Assembly: GCA_002683195.1 (NCBI GenBank)
Contig: NYSW01000063.1
Location: 99,875 to 109,292, forward strand
Reading direction: 5' to 3'
Origin: Phycisphaerae bacterium
GTDB lineage: Bacteria > Planctomycetota > Phycisphaerae > Phycisphaerales > SM1A02
Length of the DNA stretch: 9,418 nucleotides
Shown: positions 1 to 6,652 of the stretch, piece by piece
How the letters are laid out: every line of letters begins with the position of its first letter
Numbering within the stretch: the stretch's first letter is position 1
The notes under the pieces: model-generated
The model's database searches: none
The model's input: the letters and a program-made list of their open reading frames with translations, nothing else
What the model was told of the DNA's origin: nothing
Program-made: the position numbers and the translations under genes

Positions 1-2417
1 AGAATGGCGCCCGCGGCGGCGATGCCGCTTTCCATCGCGTGCTCGACTCGACCGCCAAGGCACCAGTCTCCACATGCCAGCAGGGTGCGGTCTCGCGATG
101 CGAGGTGATCGACTTCGAGGGGTTGGCTCGTGAGTGCAAACCGCCAGCGGTGAGCATCGCCCGGGGCGGGTTCTGCGCCGAGTAGAGACGCCGCGAGAGC
201 CCGCAGTCTTGGCTCGACTTCGGTGCGATCGGATTCGAGGTTCGCCCGCGTCCAATCGGGAGAGGCGTGCATGGTCCACGCGCCGTGATCCTCGCGGCCG
301 GGTCGGCTTGCTTCGCGGGCGAGCCAACGAACGTCGGGCGTGGGGTCCACCGCGACGTCGAACCCCGGATCTTCCTTGATGCCGTCGATCATCAGGGTCC
401 AGGTCGGATCAACCATCACCTGGTCCAGCGCGGTGAGGATGGGTCTCTGATCGCAGGAATCGAAGTCGTCTTCAAACGGAGTCAGCAGGACGCGGGCCTG
501 ATGCGCGGGAATCGCAAGCACCAGTCGGTCGGCCGTGCCGAGCGACTGGCCGTCCGCATCGCGTGCTCGCCACCCATCGCTCGTCCGTTCGAGACCGGCG
601 ACGGCCGATTGATACCTGACTCGGAGATCGGTCTGCAGGTGGGTGACCAATCCGTTCATGCCGGGCATGGCGACGTACCAGGGTGCGTCGGGCGTGGTGA
701 CTTCACCATCGGCGTTCCTGACTCGAGGATTCCAGGCCGCGACCACGCCATCCTCGACCCAACTACGAGTCAGCTGCTCTCGGAGCCGGCCTCTGAGACG
801 GAGCACCTGACAACCGTGGTCGTGTCGGATCGGATGTTCCCGGTCCGGCCCGCGACGCCGGGTGCTCAAGCGTCCGCCAGGACCTCGTCCCTTGTCCAGC
901 AGGGTGACGGGGTGTCCATGATCATGCAATGTCCGGGCCGCGATCGAACCGGCGATGCCGGCACCGACGACCAGAACCGAGGCCCGTTGGATCCCGCTCC
1001 GAAGGCGATCGGCGTAGCGAGAGAGATTCAGGCGGCGGGCATGGTCGGTGGTCGATCGAACCCTCAGGGTGCCGGTGACCGCATTCTCCTCGGGGAACGG
1101 GCGGTCAAAGAGGCCGAGGCACCACAGGAGGCCGCCGACGGAGTTGGGATCGTGTCCGTCGAGGGCAAATCGATCATTCAGGTCGAAGAGTCGGTCAAGA
1201 GTCTGCCCCGGATCGCGGCTCCAACCGGTCAGTGCCTTTCCCCAGGTCATGCGGAGATTGTTGTGAAGCCAGCCTCGCTGGCGAAGGGCGGTCTGGGCGA
1301 GGTCCCAGGTCGCATCTCCGGTTCTTCCGCGGGAGAGAGTCTCCCAGGAGTGGCACCTCCTCGGGTCGCGAGCGTGGGATTCAAGGGTTTCCTGCGCCCA
1401 GGCGGGAACCGCATCGTATTCGTCGTGAGCGTGCTGGCTCCGGCAGAAATGAAAGGACAATTCCCGCCAGACCAGAAGTTCGTCGAGGAATTTCGCGCCG
1501 CCGTCGCCGCCGGCCCGATGGGCGTCGCGAGCCAGCCGGAACGGGGAGACCATGCCGTGGTGGATCCAGGGTGAGAGGCCGCTGGTTCCGTCGACCAGCG
1601 GATTGTTCCGGCGCCGGTCGTAGGTTCCGAGTCCGTCTTTGAGAAAGGACTCCCAACGATGCAGACCGGCCGACTCGCCGCCTGGCATGTCGGTCACCGG
1701 CCCGACCGAATGGTCAAGGGGCCAGCGGCCGGCCAGATCACGAAGAGCGGTGGTGTCGTGGTCACGCAGATCGAGCGCGTCCGCCGGGAGATCCGCCGTG
1801 GATGGTGTCGGGGCCGAGAGATCGGACGGGGGCCAGTCTTGATCCAGTCTCGCATTCCACTCCTGCTGGCAGGCGTCACGGAATCGAAAAGCGCGTTCGT
1901 GCGTGCCCTTCACCAGTCGTCCGGGCAACAGGCAGGACGCATCGACCATCACCGTGGGGCCGGGCGCTCGCTCGGCCATTTGGTGTGTCCAGGCCGGGTA
2001 GGGATTACGAGGAAAGTCTTCGGTCACGAGTACCCTCGCCCGCGCGATCAACCCCCGGAGACCGCTTGGTCGGTCCGGTCCGGACGGAGGCGTGATCGAC
2101 ATCATGATGCCGAGGTCTCGCAGTCGCCTTTGAAGTTCGGCCCAGCCCTCGAGCATGAAGATGGTGTGGCGATCATTGGCGAACGGGTGCCGTCCCCCGA
2201 ATCCGGCGTGGACCAGCAGTGGTCGTTCCACCCGTCGGGCGATCGACGCCGCGACCTCGATGACGGGATTTTCCTCGACCCGGCAGGCATGATGGAGCCA
2301 GCACACGACCAGATCCCCATTCGGGGCTTCGAGTCTGGATCCGGGATCGACCAGCGAACAACGTTCCGACAGATGGTGTGGAAGTTCGAACGGCAGCGAG
2401 TGTCCGGAACGAATCAC
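1..2417 (-). CDS. Class II CPD photolyase fused to a renalase-like (COG3380) FAD oxidoreductase; 3' end cut by the window edge
   Basis: 805 codons are open from GTG at 2417 to the left edge. Residues 1 to ~475 read as a class II cyclobutane-pyrimidine-dimer photolyase, which repairs UV dimers in DNA using light and reduced FAD. The N-terminal Rossmann part has CRVEENP at 45-51. The FAD/DNA half has DELLVWREL (312-320) and LNDRFALDGHDPN (413-425). Recalling Methanosarcina mazei numbering, the electron-transfer tryptophans W360/W381/W388 correspond to W371/W392/W399 with identical spacing, N403 to N414, E301/W305 to E313/W317, and W421 to W432, so photorepair activity is plausible. Residues ~478-805 form a second flavoprotein: GAGIAG dinucleotide fold (485-490), DKGRGPGGRLSTRR (508-521), and a C-terminal ACGDWCLGGRVE (781-792), as in COG3380. 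Little should be missing beyond base 1. I see no in-frame ATG or GTG near the junction, so the two halves appear to be one polypeptide. The GTG overlaps the TGA of the upstream SDR gene, suggesting translational coupling. The substrate of the second domain is unknown. Confidence 0.9.
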   Translation of the reverse strand, partial: MIRSGHSLPFELPHHLSERCSLVDPGSRLEAPNGDLVVCWLHHACRVEENPVIEVAASIARRVERPLLVHAGFGGRHPFANDRHTIFMLEGWAELQRRLRDLGIMMSITPPSGPDRPSGLRGLIARARVLVTEDFPRNPYPAWTHQMAERAPGPTVMVDASCLLPGRLVKGTHERAFRFRDACQQEWNARLDQDWPPSDLSAPTPSTADLPADALDLRDHDTTALRDLAGRWPLDHSVGPVTDMPGGESAGLHRWESFLKDGLGTYDRRRNNPLVDGTSGLSPWIHHGMVSPFRLARDAHRAGGDGGAKFLDELLVWRELSFHFCRSQHAHDEYDAVPAWAQETLESHARDPRRCHSWETLSRGRTGDATWDLAQTALRQRGWLHNNLRMTWGKALTGWSRDPGQTLDRLFDLNDRFALDGHDPNSVGGLLWCLGLFDRPFPEENAVTGTLRVRSTTDHARRLNLSRYADRLRSGIQRASVLVVGAGIAGSIAARTLHDHGHPVTLLDKGRGPGGRLSTRRRGPDREHPIRHDHGCQVLRLRGRLREQLTRSWVEDGVVAAWNPRVRNADGEVTTPDAPWYVAMPGMNGLVTHLQTDLRVRYQSAVAGLERTSDGWRARDADGQSLGTADRLVLAIPAHQARVLLTPFEDDFDSCDQRPILTALDQVMVDPTWTLMIDGIKEDPGFDVAVDPTPDVRWLAREASRPGREDHGAWTMHASPDWTRANLESDRTEVEPRLRALAASLLGAEPAPGDAHRWRFALTSQPLEVDHLASRDRTLLACGDWCLGGRVEHAMESGIAAAGAI

Positions 2418-3175
2418 GATGATCTGATCCGTCCGAGGCCACCGTCCACGCCGACGACCTGGCCGGTCACCCACGCCGAATCCTCGGAGGCCAGCCATTC
2501 GATCACCGGGGCGACGTCATCGGGGGTTCCGATCCGTCCGAGAGGGTGCATCTTTCGAGAATGTTCGAGGGCTCGTTCGCTGGATGTGATCCGGGAGGCC
2601 ATCGGGGTGTCGACCAACGCCGGCGCCACGACGTTGAAGCGAAGCCCACGAGTGGCGTAGGTCGCCGCGGCGGAACGAGCAAGTCCTTCGACTCCTGCTC
2701 CGGCCGCCGCGATGGCTTCGTGGTTCGGGAGCCCGACGGTGGCGGCGACGGTCGACACCAGCACCACGCTTCCCCCGGATTTCATATGACGTCCGGCCGC
2801 CCTGACACAGGCGAACGCGGTCGTGAGTTTGGCGGCGATGGTCCGATCCCAGTCGGCCTGAGTCAGCAGGTGAGCGGGCTTGAGCGTGATGCAACCGGCA
2901 AGATTCACGATGGTCCGCAACGGCGGCCGGTCCGCGTCGGCCACGAGGTCGCCGACGATCGAGTCGACGTCGTCGATGTTCGATGCGTCACAGATTCGCC
3001 GATCTGTGATTTCCGGACATTCACGCATCCGTGATTCCTCACGTCCGACGCCGACGACGGCGAATCCTCGGTTGGTGAGGCGTCGAACCACCGCTCGGCC
3101 GATGCCGCCTCCCGCTCCGATGACCAGAGCGGTTCCGGATTCCTCATTCTTGATGGGTGCTTGATCGTGCGTCAT
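2414..3175 (-). CDS. Short-chain dehydrogenase/reductase-fold protein lacking the catalytic tetrad
   Basis: 253 residues, normal for a classical SDR. The cofactor-binding half is intact: VIGAGGGIG at 18-26 is the Gly-rich NAD(P) loop, NLAG (91-94) stands in for NNAG, and the C-terminal half has the usual VAP...TPMASRI and GQVVGVDGG segments. The catalytic half is not canonical. By my alignment to the family pattern, the tetrad Asn is K116, Ser is T142, Tyr is I155 and Lys is G159 (AIAAAGAGV where AYxxSKAGV is normal). It probably binds a dinucleotide but may not perform ordinary SDR chemistry. The ATG at 3175 was chosen because AGGAGG lies 11 bases upstream and the fold begins just after; the frame is open further upstream but without family similarity. 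It overlaps the photolyase-fusion gene by GTGA, so the two probably form one transcript. Enzyme class and substrate cannot be named. Confidence 0.88.
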   Translation of the reverse strand: MTHDQAPIKNEESGTALVIGAGGGIGRAVVRRLTNRGFAVVGVGREESRMRECPEITDRRICDASNIDDVDSIVGDLVADADRPPLRTIVNLAGCITLKPAHLLTQADWDRTIAAKLTTAFACVRAAGRHMKSGGSVVLVSTVAATVGLPNHEAIAAAGAGVEGLARSAAATYATRGLRFNVVAPALVDTPMASRITSSERALEHSRKMHPLGRIGTPDDVAPVIEWLASEDSAWVTGQVVGVDGGLGRIRSS

Positions 3176-3186
3176 CCGACGATGAA

Positions 3187-3192
3187 CCTCCT
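3187..3192 (-). promoter_or_regulatory. Shine-Dalgarno site of the SDR gene
   Basis: The minus strand reads AGGAGG, a full anti-16S match, 11 bases before the ATG at 3175. It decides the SDR start against the much longer open frame that continues upstream. Confidence 0.7.
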
Positions 3193-3214
3193 GGAAGAAA
3201 TTTCGGCTCGCCAA

Positions 3215-3234
3215 CGGCGGGCAGGTACCCGCCG
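3215..3234. other. GC-rich hairpin in the SDR leader
   Basis: Perfect 7-bp inverted repeat CGGCGGG / CCCGCCG with a 6-base loop (CAGGTA). It lies about 40 bases upstream of the SDR ATG and just upstream of its ribosome binding site. There is no U-tract on either side, so it is not a standard terminator; it could be a leader structure or a chance product of high GC. Confidence 0.4.
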
Positions 3235-3259
3235 GGCAGGGCGTTCCGTTCGCGGACGT

Positions 3260-3283
3260 CCCGGGCGCGGCTTCGCCGCCGGG
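3260..3283. other. Second GC-rich hairpin in the divergent region
   Basis: GCGGC (3267-3271) and GCCGC (3275-3279) pair around a TTC loop. CCCG (3260-3263) can pair with CGGG (3280-3283) across a 3-base bulge. Function unknown; no T-run follows in either direction. Confidence 0.3.
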
Positions 3284-3449
3284 ATCCGGGAGTTTCAAGC
3301 ACGGGCTCGAGCGGGAAGAAATCCCGGAGATGATCGCCGGTTTCGCGATTGAAAGCGATCGGGGGCCCGAACTCCGGGACCCAATCCAAATCGCCGGCGT
3401 TGCGAAATGAGCCGAAATCACCCAGTGGGAAGCCGCACCCGGGAGCCGA

Positions 3450-4112
3450 GTGAGCGACAATATCCGCATGATCGAAGAATCAATCGGTAGAGCGGATCGA
3501 ACACTGAAGGAACTGCTCGAGGATGCGTGGGCCGGGCTGACCGCGGCGGTGAAGGAAGGCCGGCATGAATGGCATCTTCCCGTCATCTCCACCACGACAT
3601 CCGACGGATGGCCTTCAGCGAGGGTGGTGGTGCTGAGAGGAGTCTGGCCGGAGACCCCGGAAGGGCCAACCATCTCCTGTCACACGGACGTGCGGAGCGA
3701 GAAGGTTCGCGAACTCGGCTTTGAATCCGGGGGGTCCAGGCCGATGGCCTGGACGTTCTACGAGCGAGGCCGCAAGGTTCAACTTCGAGTTCGAGGGGAG
3801 ACCAAGGTTCATGCGAACGACGACGTCTCCAATGAGGCCTGGAGTCGGACACCGACCACCAGCCGCCGCTGTTACATGGCACCCCACGGGCCGTCTGGTC
3901 GCCTCGACTCATGGCATCCGAACCTCCCGGACGCGTGGCGCGCGTCGGTGCCCGACGAGGCGTCCAGTGAAGCGGGGCGGGCGAACTTCGCGGTGATCCG
4001 AACCCAAATCTCGCGACTTGAGCGACTCGAGCTTCATCACGACGGTCATGTTCGAAGTGCGTGGGTCTGGGACGGTGCGAATCTGATCGATTCGACCTGG
4101 CTGGCGCCCTGA
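3450..4112 (+). CDS. Pyridoxamine 5'-phosphate oxidase-fold FMN-binding protein (Alr4036-like)
   Basis: 220 residues with the split-barrel flavoprotein pattern. ARVVVLR (57-63) and HTDVRSEKVREL (78-89) are the FMN-phosphate-binding segments. FYERGRKVQLRVRG (103-116) follows the family pattern, then W131 and SRR (138-140), and a short WLAP C-terminus like the RLAP end of PNPOx proteins. Such proteins bind FMN and oxidise or reduce small substrates; the Alr4036-type subgroup has no firmly known substrate, so true PLP synthesis should not be assumed. The GTG start at 3450 was chosen because GGGAG lies five bases upstream; an ATG at 3468 has no such site. It is divergent from the SDR and photolyase-fusion genes, adding a third flavin or dinucleotide protein to the cluster. 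Its TGA directly abuts the stop of the next, convergent gene. Confidence 0.85.
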   Translation: MSDNIRMIEESIGRADRTLKELLEDAWAGLTAAVKEGRHEWHLPVISTTTSDGWPSARVVVLRGVWPETPEGPTISCHTDVRSEKVRELGFESGGSRPMAWTFYERGRKVQLRVRGETKVHANDDVSNEAWSRTPTTSRRCYMAPHGPSGRLDSWHPNLPDAWRASVPDEASSEAGRANFAVIRTQISRLERLELHHDGHVRSAWVWDGANLIDSTWLAP

Positions 4113-4119
4113 TCAGGCG
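4105..4119. other. Palindrome containing both convergent stop codons
   Basis: CTGATCAG (4109-4116) is a perfect 8-base palindrome. It can be extended by C4108/G4117 and, across one bulged base, by GC/GC pairs. It contains the TGA of the plus-strand gene (4110-4112) and, read in reverse, the TGA of the minus-strand gene (4115-4113). It is too short and lacks T-tracts, so a bidirectional terminator role is doubtful. Confidence 0.3.
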
Positions 4120-4556
4120 ACCTTGCTCGGATGGTTCACTCGCCAGGCCGCAAGGAGGATCCCTCCAAACGGAATCCACCAGATCAGATCATTGGTCAGG
4201 ATCGTCCATCCGAATGACCAGTCAATGGCCCCTCGGCTGGCCGCCCAGGCGAAGCCGATGGGTCCGAAGATCTTTCCGAGAAGCCCGACCAGAATGATCG
4301 GCCAGTGTCTGATCGGATCACGGCTCGCGGCCAGATAGCCAACTCCGTAGACGCCGATCACCATCCCGAGGCACTGCCAGATGGCCCTGCCGGGGTCCGG
4401 CAGAGGGTCCATCCCGGCCAGTTGGAAGGGGAGATCCGGGGTGAGAATCACCGGGATGCCCCAAAGCAGGTTGTAGATGCCGGCTGCAACCAGCCAACCG
4501 CGCATCCAGCGTCGAGGGGCGAAAGCGGGGGAGGCTGGATCGTGGGGTGGCGTCAT
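4113..4556 (-). CDS. Small four-helix integral membrane protein of unknown function
   Basis: 147 residues with about four hydrophobic helices at ~19-38, 58-76, 84-106 and 112-138, and a short polar N-terminus. Conserved-looking pieces are RHWPIILVGLLGKIFGPIGF (82-101) and TNDLIWWIPF (~118-127), rich in Trp, Gly and Pro; I recognise this as a recurring small membrane protein without a known role. No enzymatic motif was seen. The ATG at 4556 is preceded by GGAG a few bases upstream. It converges with the PNPOx-like gene with no intergenic base, and lies 70 bases downstream of the TadG-like gene on the same strand, so it could be on that transcript or have its own promoter. I saw no promoter or terminator in the 70-base gap. 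Confidence 0.8.
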   Translation of the reverse strand: MTPPHDPASPAFAPRRWMRGWLVAAGIYNLLWGIPVILTPDLPFQLAGMDPLPDPGRAIWQCLGMVIGVYGVGYLAASRDPIRHWPIILVGLLGKIFGPIGFAWAASRGAIDWSFGWTILTNDLIWWIPFGGILLAAWRVNHPSKVA

Positions 4557-4626
4557 GGCTCCGGCTTCGATTCAACCCGGGAATTGGATGCTGAAACGGT
4601 CTCGGGCGTTGGCCGCCGGCGGAGGG

Positions 4627-5877
4627 TCACCGCCGAAGGCTGGCCCGGCCACTGTCCATTTCGGTGCTGGTGAGAATGATCCGATCGAATCGGGTGGTGG
4701 AGTTCTCGGTTTGGATCCAGCGTTTGAGGACTCCGCCGTCGATGACCATGGCAGCATCATCGCTCATGCGAACGGTGGCCGACGGACCGTAGATGAAACC
4801 GGGCGACAGGATCGTGGCGTCATCACTCAAAGTGATCGTGGATGCCGCCGCCGTGATCAGCAGGGCGTCCGCCCAGTCATCGCCGATGATCGGGTCTCCG
4901 GTGAGCCGGCCGAAATCCTGAATCAGCAGATTTCCGGAATCAAGGAGCTGGATCATGGCGTCGACGAGGACGACTTCCGCGTTTCCAGTGATCTGAAGTC
5001 CGAGTCCGCCGAACTGGTGAACTCCGGGGAGGAGCCGGAGCGTTCCGGTACTGACGGTCACGCCACCGGGATGTCGACCGGATTCAAGATCAAAGACCTC
5101 TCCGGGTGCCAGGTCCGGAGGGGGGCTCGCGAGGTTCTTGTTGATCGTGAAGGGAATTCCCACGAACGGATCGTCGAGGGGATCGGCGCCGATTTCGATC
5201 GTGCCCTCGACGTTGGAGGCGTCTCCGGGGAGAAGATCGCCGGTGATCCGCAGTGCGGGCGTTTGAAGCAACGCTGAATCCCCGATTTTCGCAGCCTGCG
5301 AACTGGTGGAAACGACCGCCACCTCCCCGAAGGAGTCCTGAAGAGAAGCCTGGGAGAGCGAGAGTGCATTCTTGCTGCTCGCTTCAAGCAGGAGGAGCGA
5401 CGTCGATGCGGGCCGAGGATTCCACGTGGCGATGCCCGAGCGTTCGAACGTGATGTCCGCGAGTGAGAGGATGTTCGGAAGCAGGAATCCCGGAGCCGAG
5501 TTGGGGGCGTTGCCGCCCACTCGAACCGTCACCTTGACGGCATCGCGGGCATCTGGATCGGCCGTGAAAATTCGGTTTTCCGAATCCCAGGTGCCGGTGT
5601 GCAGATCACCTCCGGGAAGATCGCCGGGGACTTCGATGATCAGATCGCCGCCGGCACCGGTATTGCCGCTGGTGGCCAACATCGCTGAATCACGGAATAC
5701 GGCGAAGCCTTCAGGTAACCGGGCGGCGGCCGCCAGGGCGCCGGCATCCGCGGCGATCTTGGATTGCTGCAGGGACCGAAGGACGAGTCCGAATTCGATT
5801 CCCAGCCAGGTAAACGCGATCATCGCCGGCAGGGCGACGAGGAGCTTGATGCTGGAGATTCCGCGGCGACTCGTCAT
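4627..5877 (-). CDS. TadG-like Flp-pilus-associated protein with a long beta-rich extracytoplasmic part
   Basis: 416 residues. The N-terminus is TadE/TadG-like: basic TSRRG followed by one membrane helix (~7-30), then a polar helix with the characteristic AADAGALAAAARL (~42-54). Most of the protein then lies outside the cytoplasm. Residues ~250-400 are rich in short Gly/Asp-turn strands with repeated I/V patterns (GLQITGNAEVVLVDAMIQLL, ADALLITAAASTITLSDDA), which suggests a beta-solenoid or parallel beta fold; this is judged by eye. The position matching the prepilin +5 Glu is Lys (G6 / ISSIK), so processing by the prepilin peptidase is uncertain. A GAGGG sequence about 12 bases upstream supports the ATG at 5877. 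It is transcribed away from the cpaA-tadE genes, sharing a 160-base divergent region. It may be a minor pilus or envelope component. Confidence 0.72.
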   Translation of the reverse strand: MTSRRGISSIKLLVALPAMIAFTWLGIEFGLVLRSLQQSKIAADAGALAAAARLPEGFAVFRDSAMLATSGNTGAGGDLIIEVPGDLPGGDLHTGTWDSENRIFTADPDARDAVKVTVRVGGNAPNSAPGFLLPNILSLADITFERSGIATWNPRPASTSLLLLEASSKNALSLSQASLQDSFGEVAVVSTSSQAAKIGDSALLQTPALRITGDLLPGDASNVEGTIEIGADPLDDPFVGIPFTINKNLASPPPDLAPGEVFDLESGRHPGGVTVSTGTLRLLPGVHQFGGLGLQITGNAEVVLVDAMIQLLDSGNLLIQDFGRLTGDPIIGDDWADALLITAAASTITLSDDATILSPGFIYGPSATVRMSDDAAMVIDGGVLKRWIQTENSTTRFDRIILTSTEMDSGRASLRR

Positions 5878-6037
5878 ATCCGGTTTCCCTCGAACTACTT
5901 TTACAGATTCGACCCGTGTAGCCTTTGATCCGATACACCATCATGAGAGAAGGTGTGCAGGAAGGCCAGTGGATTTTGCAGTCCCACCTCTTCTTCCAGC
6001 AGGTCGATTTGTGGCTTGAAAGCCTTTGGAACACTTC
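5878..6037. promoter_or_regulatory. Divergent intergenic region between the TadG-like gene and cpaA
   Basis: 160 bases that must hold promoters for both directions. No good sigma-70 or sigma-54 pair could be picked by eye. A 5-bp inverted repeat ACACC (5935-5939) / GGTGT (5952-5956) with a 12-base gap could be an operator, but a repeat of this size is expected by chance. No Flp pilin open frame fits here, although pilin genes often sit just before the prepilin peptidase. Confidence 0.4.
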
Positions 6038-6652
6038 ATGATCTTAGCGACGAGTTCAGTATCAACGGTCGGCCCTCCGATTTGGATCTGGATCCTGCTG
6101 TTGGTGGCCTGTTCTGTGGCCGCGGTCACGGATATTCGTGAAACCCGTATTCCGAACTGGCTGACGCTTCCGCTCATTCTTACCGGGCTCGTGCAGGCTC
6201 CGATTCTCGGTGGTCTGCCGGGACTCGGAGATTCCGCCATCGGTATGGTGATCGCGAGCGCCCTTTTCATATGGGCGTACGCTTTTTTCGGGGGCGGTGC
6301 CGGCGATGCCAAATTCATGATGGGGCTTGGGCTCTGGCTCGGCTATGAAGCCGCTTTCGTGGTCACCGTGGCGATCACCATCGTGGGCTTCGTGTTCTCG
6401 ATGTTCGGAGTGGTGATCCGGGGGGACATTCGGGACATACCCATCGTGATCCTCACCGGATGGGCTCGAACCGGCCGGGCGGTGGGGCGGGTCTTGACGG
6501 GGCAGATAATCGAGCGTTCCGCCGAAGAGATCGAGGCGGCCACCATCAAGGGTCGTCGGCGACCTAAGGGATGGATCCCCTTTGCTCCGGCGATTTTGGG
6601 AGGCACACTCCTCGGGTGGTGGTACCTTTCAACCTACGGGCCGATCATATGA
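6038..6652 (+). CDS. cpaA: Prepilin peptidase of the Tad pilus (A24 family, CpaA/TadV)
   Basis: 204 residues; an inner-membrane aspartyl protease that cleaves the leader of Flp pilin and TadE-type pseudopilins. The two catalytic aspartates are clear: D32 in TDIRETRIPNWLT, just after the first helix, and D90 in GGGAGDAKFM, the GxGD motif. Hydrophobic helices surround both. Beyond the core, at ~130-185, there is a polar, charged stretch (IIERSAEEIEAATIKGRRR) before a last helix, making it somewhat longer than compact TadV proteins; it has no cysteine-rich methylase domain, as usual for this subfamily. The ATG at 6038 is preferred; an in-frame TTG lies 12 bases upstream, and only a weak GGA precedes the ATG. 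It overlaps tadE by four bases (ATGA), indicating coupled translation. Confidence 0.9.
   Translation: MILATSSVSTVGPPIWIWILLLVACSVAAVTDIRETRIPNWLTLPLILTGLVQAPILGGLPGLGDSAIGMVIASALFIWAYAFFGGGAGDAKFMMGLGLWLGYEAAFVVTVAITIVGFVFSMFGVVIRGDIRDIPIVILTGWARTGRAVGRVLTGQIIERSAEEIEAATIKGRRRPKGWIPFAPAILGGTLLGWWYLSTYGPII

Larger units (their letters stand above)
3176..3449. promoter_or_regulatory. Divergent intergenic region between the SDR and PNPOx-like genes
   Basis: This 274-base stretch must carry the promoters for both divergent transcripts. I found no convincing -35/-10 pair in either direction. It contains two GC-rich hairpins near the SDR side and a Shine-Dalgarno sequence at each end (AGGAGG for SDR, GGGAG at 3441-3445 for the PNPOx-like gene). 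A minus-strand frame stays open through it from about 3479 to 3144 but has no ATG or clear ribosome binding site. Confidence 0.5.

Noticed and set aside
267..1574. 435-residue plus-strand open frame opposite the photolyase fusion
   Set aside because: It is antisense to recognised photolyase and COG3380 motifs, has no recognisable domain, and long antisense frames are common in GC-rich genes.
1659..2660. 333-residue plus-strand open frame opposite the photolyase N-terminus and SDR C-terminus
   Set aside because: It crosses two clearly coding minus-strand genes, has low-complexity Arg/Gly/Pro-rich composition and no family pattern.
3176..3673. N-terminal extension of the SDR to 419 residues
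   Set aside because: The extension is antisense to the PNPOx-like gene, shows no SDR similarity, and a strong AGGAGG site supports the start at 3175.
4477..5277. 266-residue plus-strand frame opposite the TadG-like gene
   Set aside because: Antisense shadow; the minus strand has the TadE/TadG-type N-terminus, a ribosome binding site and coherent beta-strand patterning.
5711..6034. Possible small gene between the TadG-like gene and cpaA (107-residue minus-strand frame)
   Set aside because: Two thirds of it lies out of frame inside the TadG-like gene, and the rest shows no pilin-like leader or helix.
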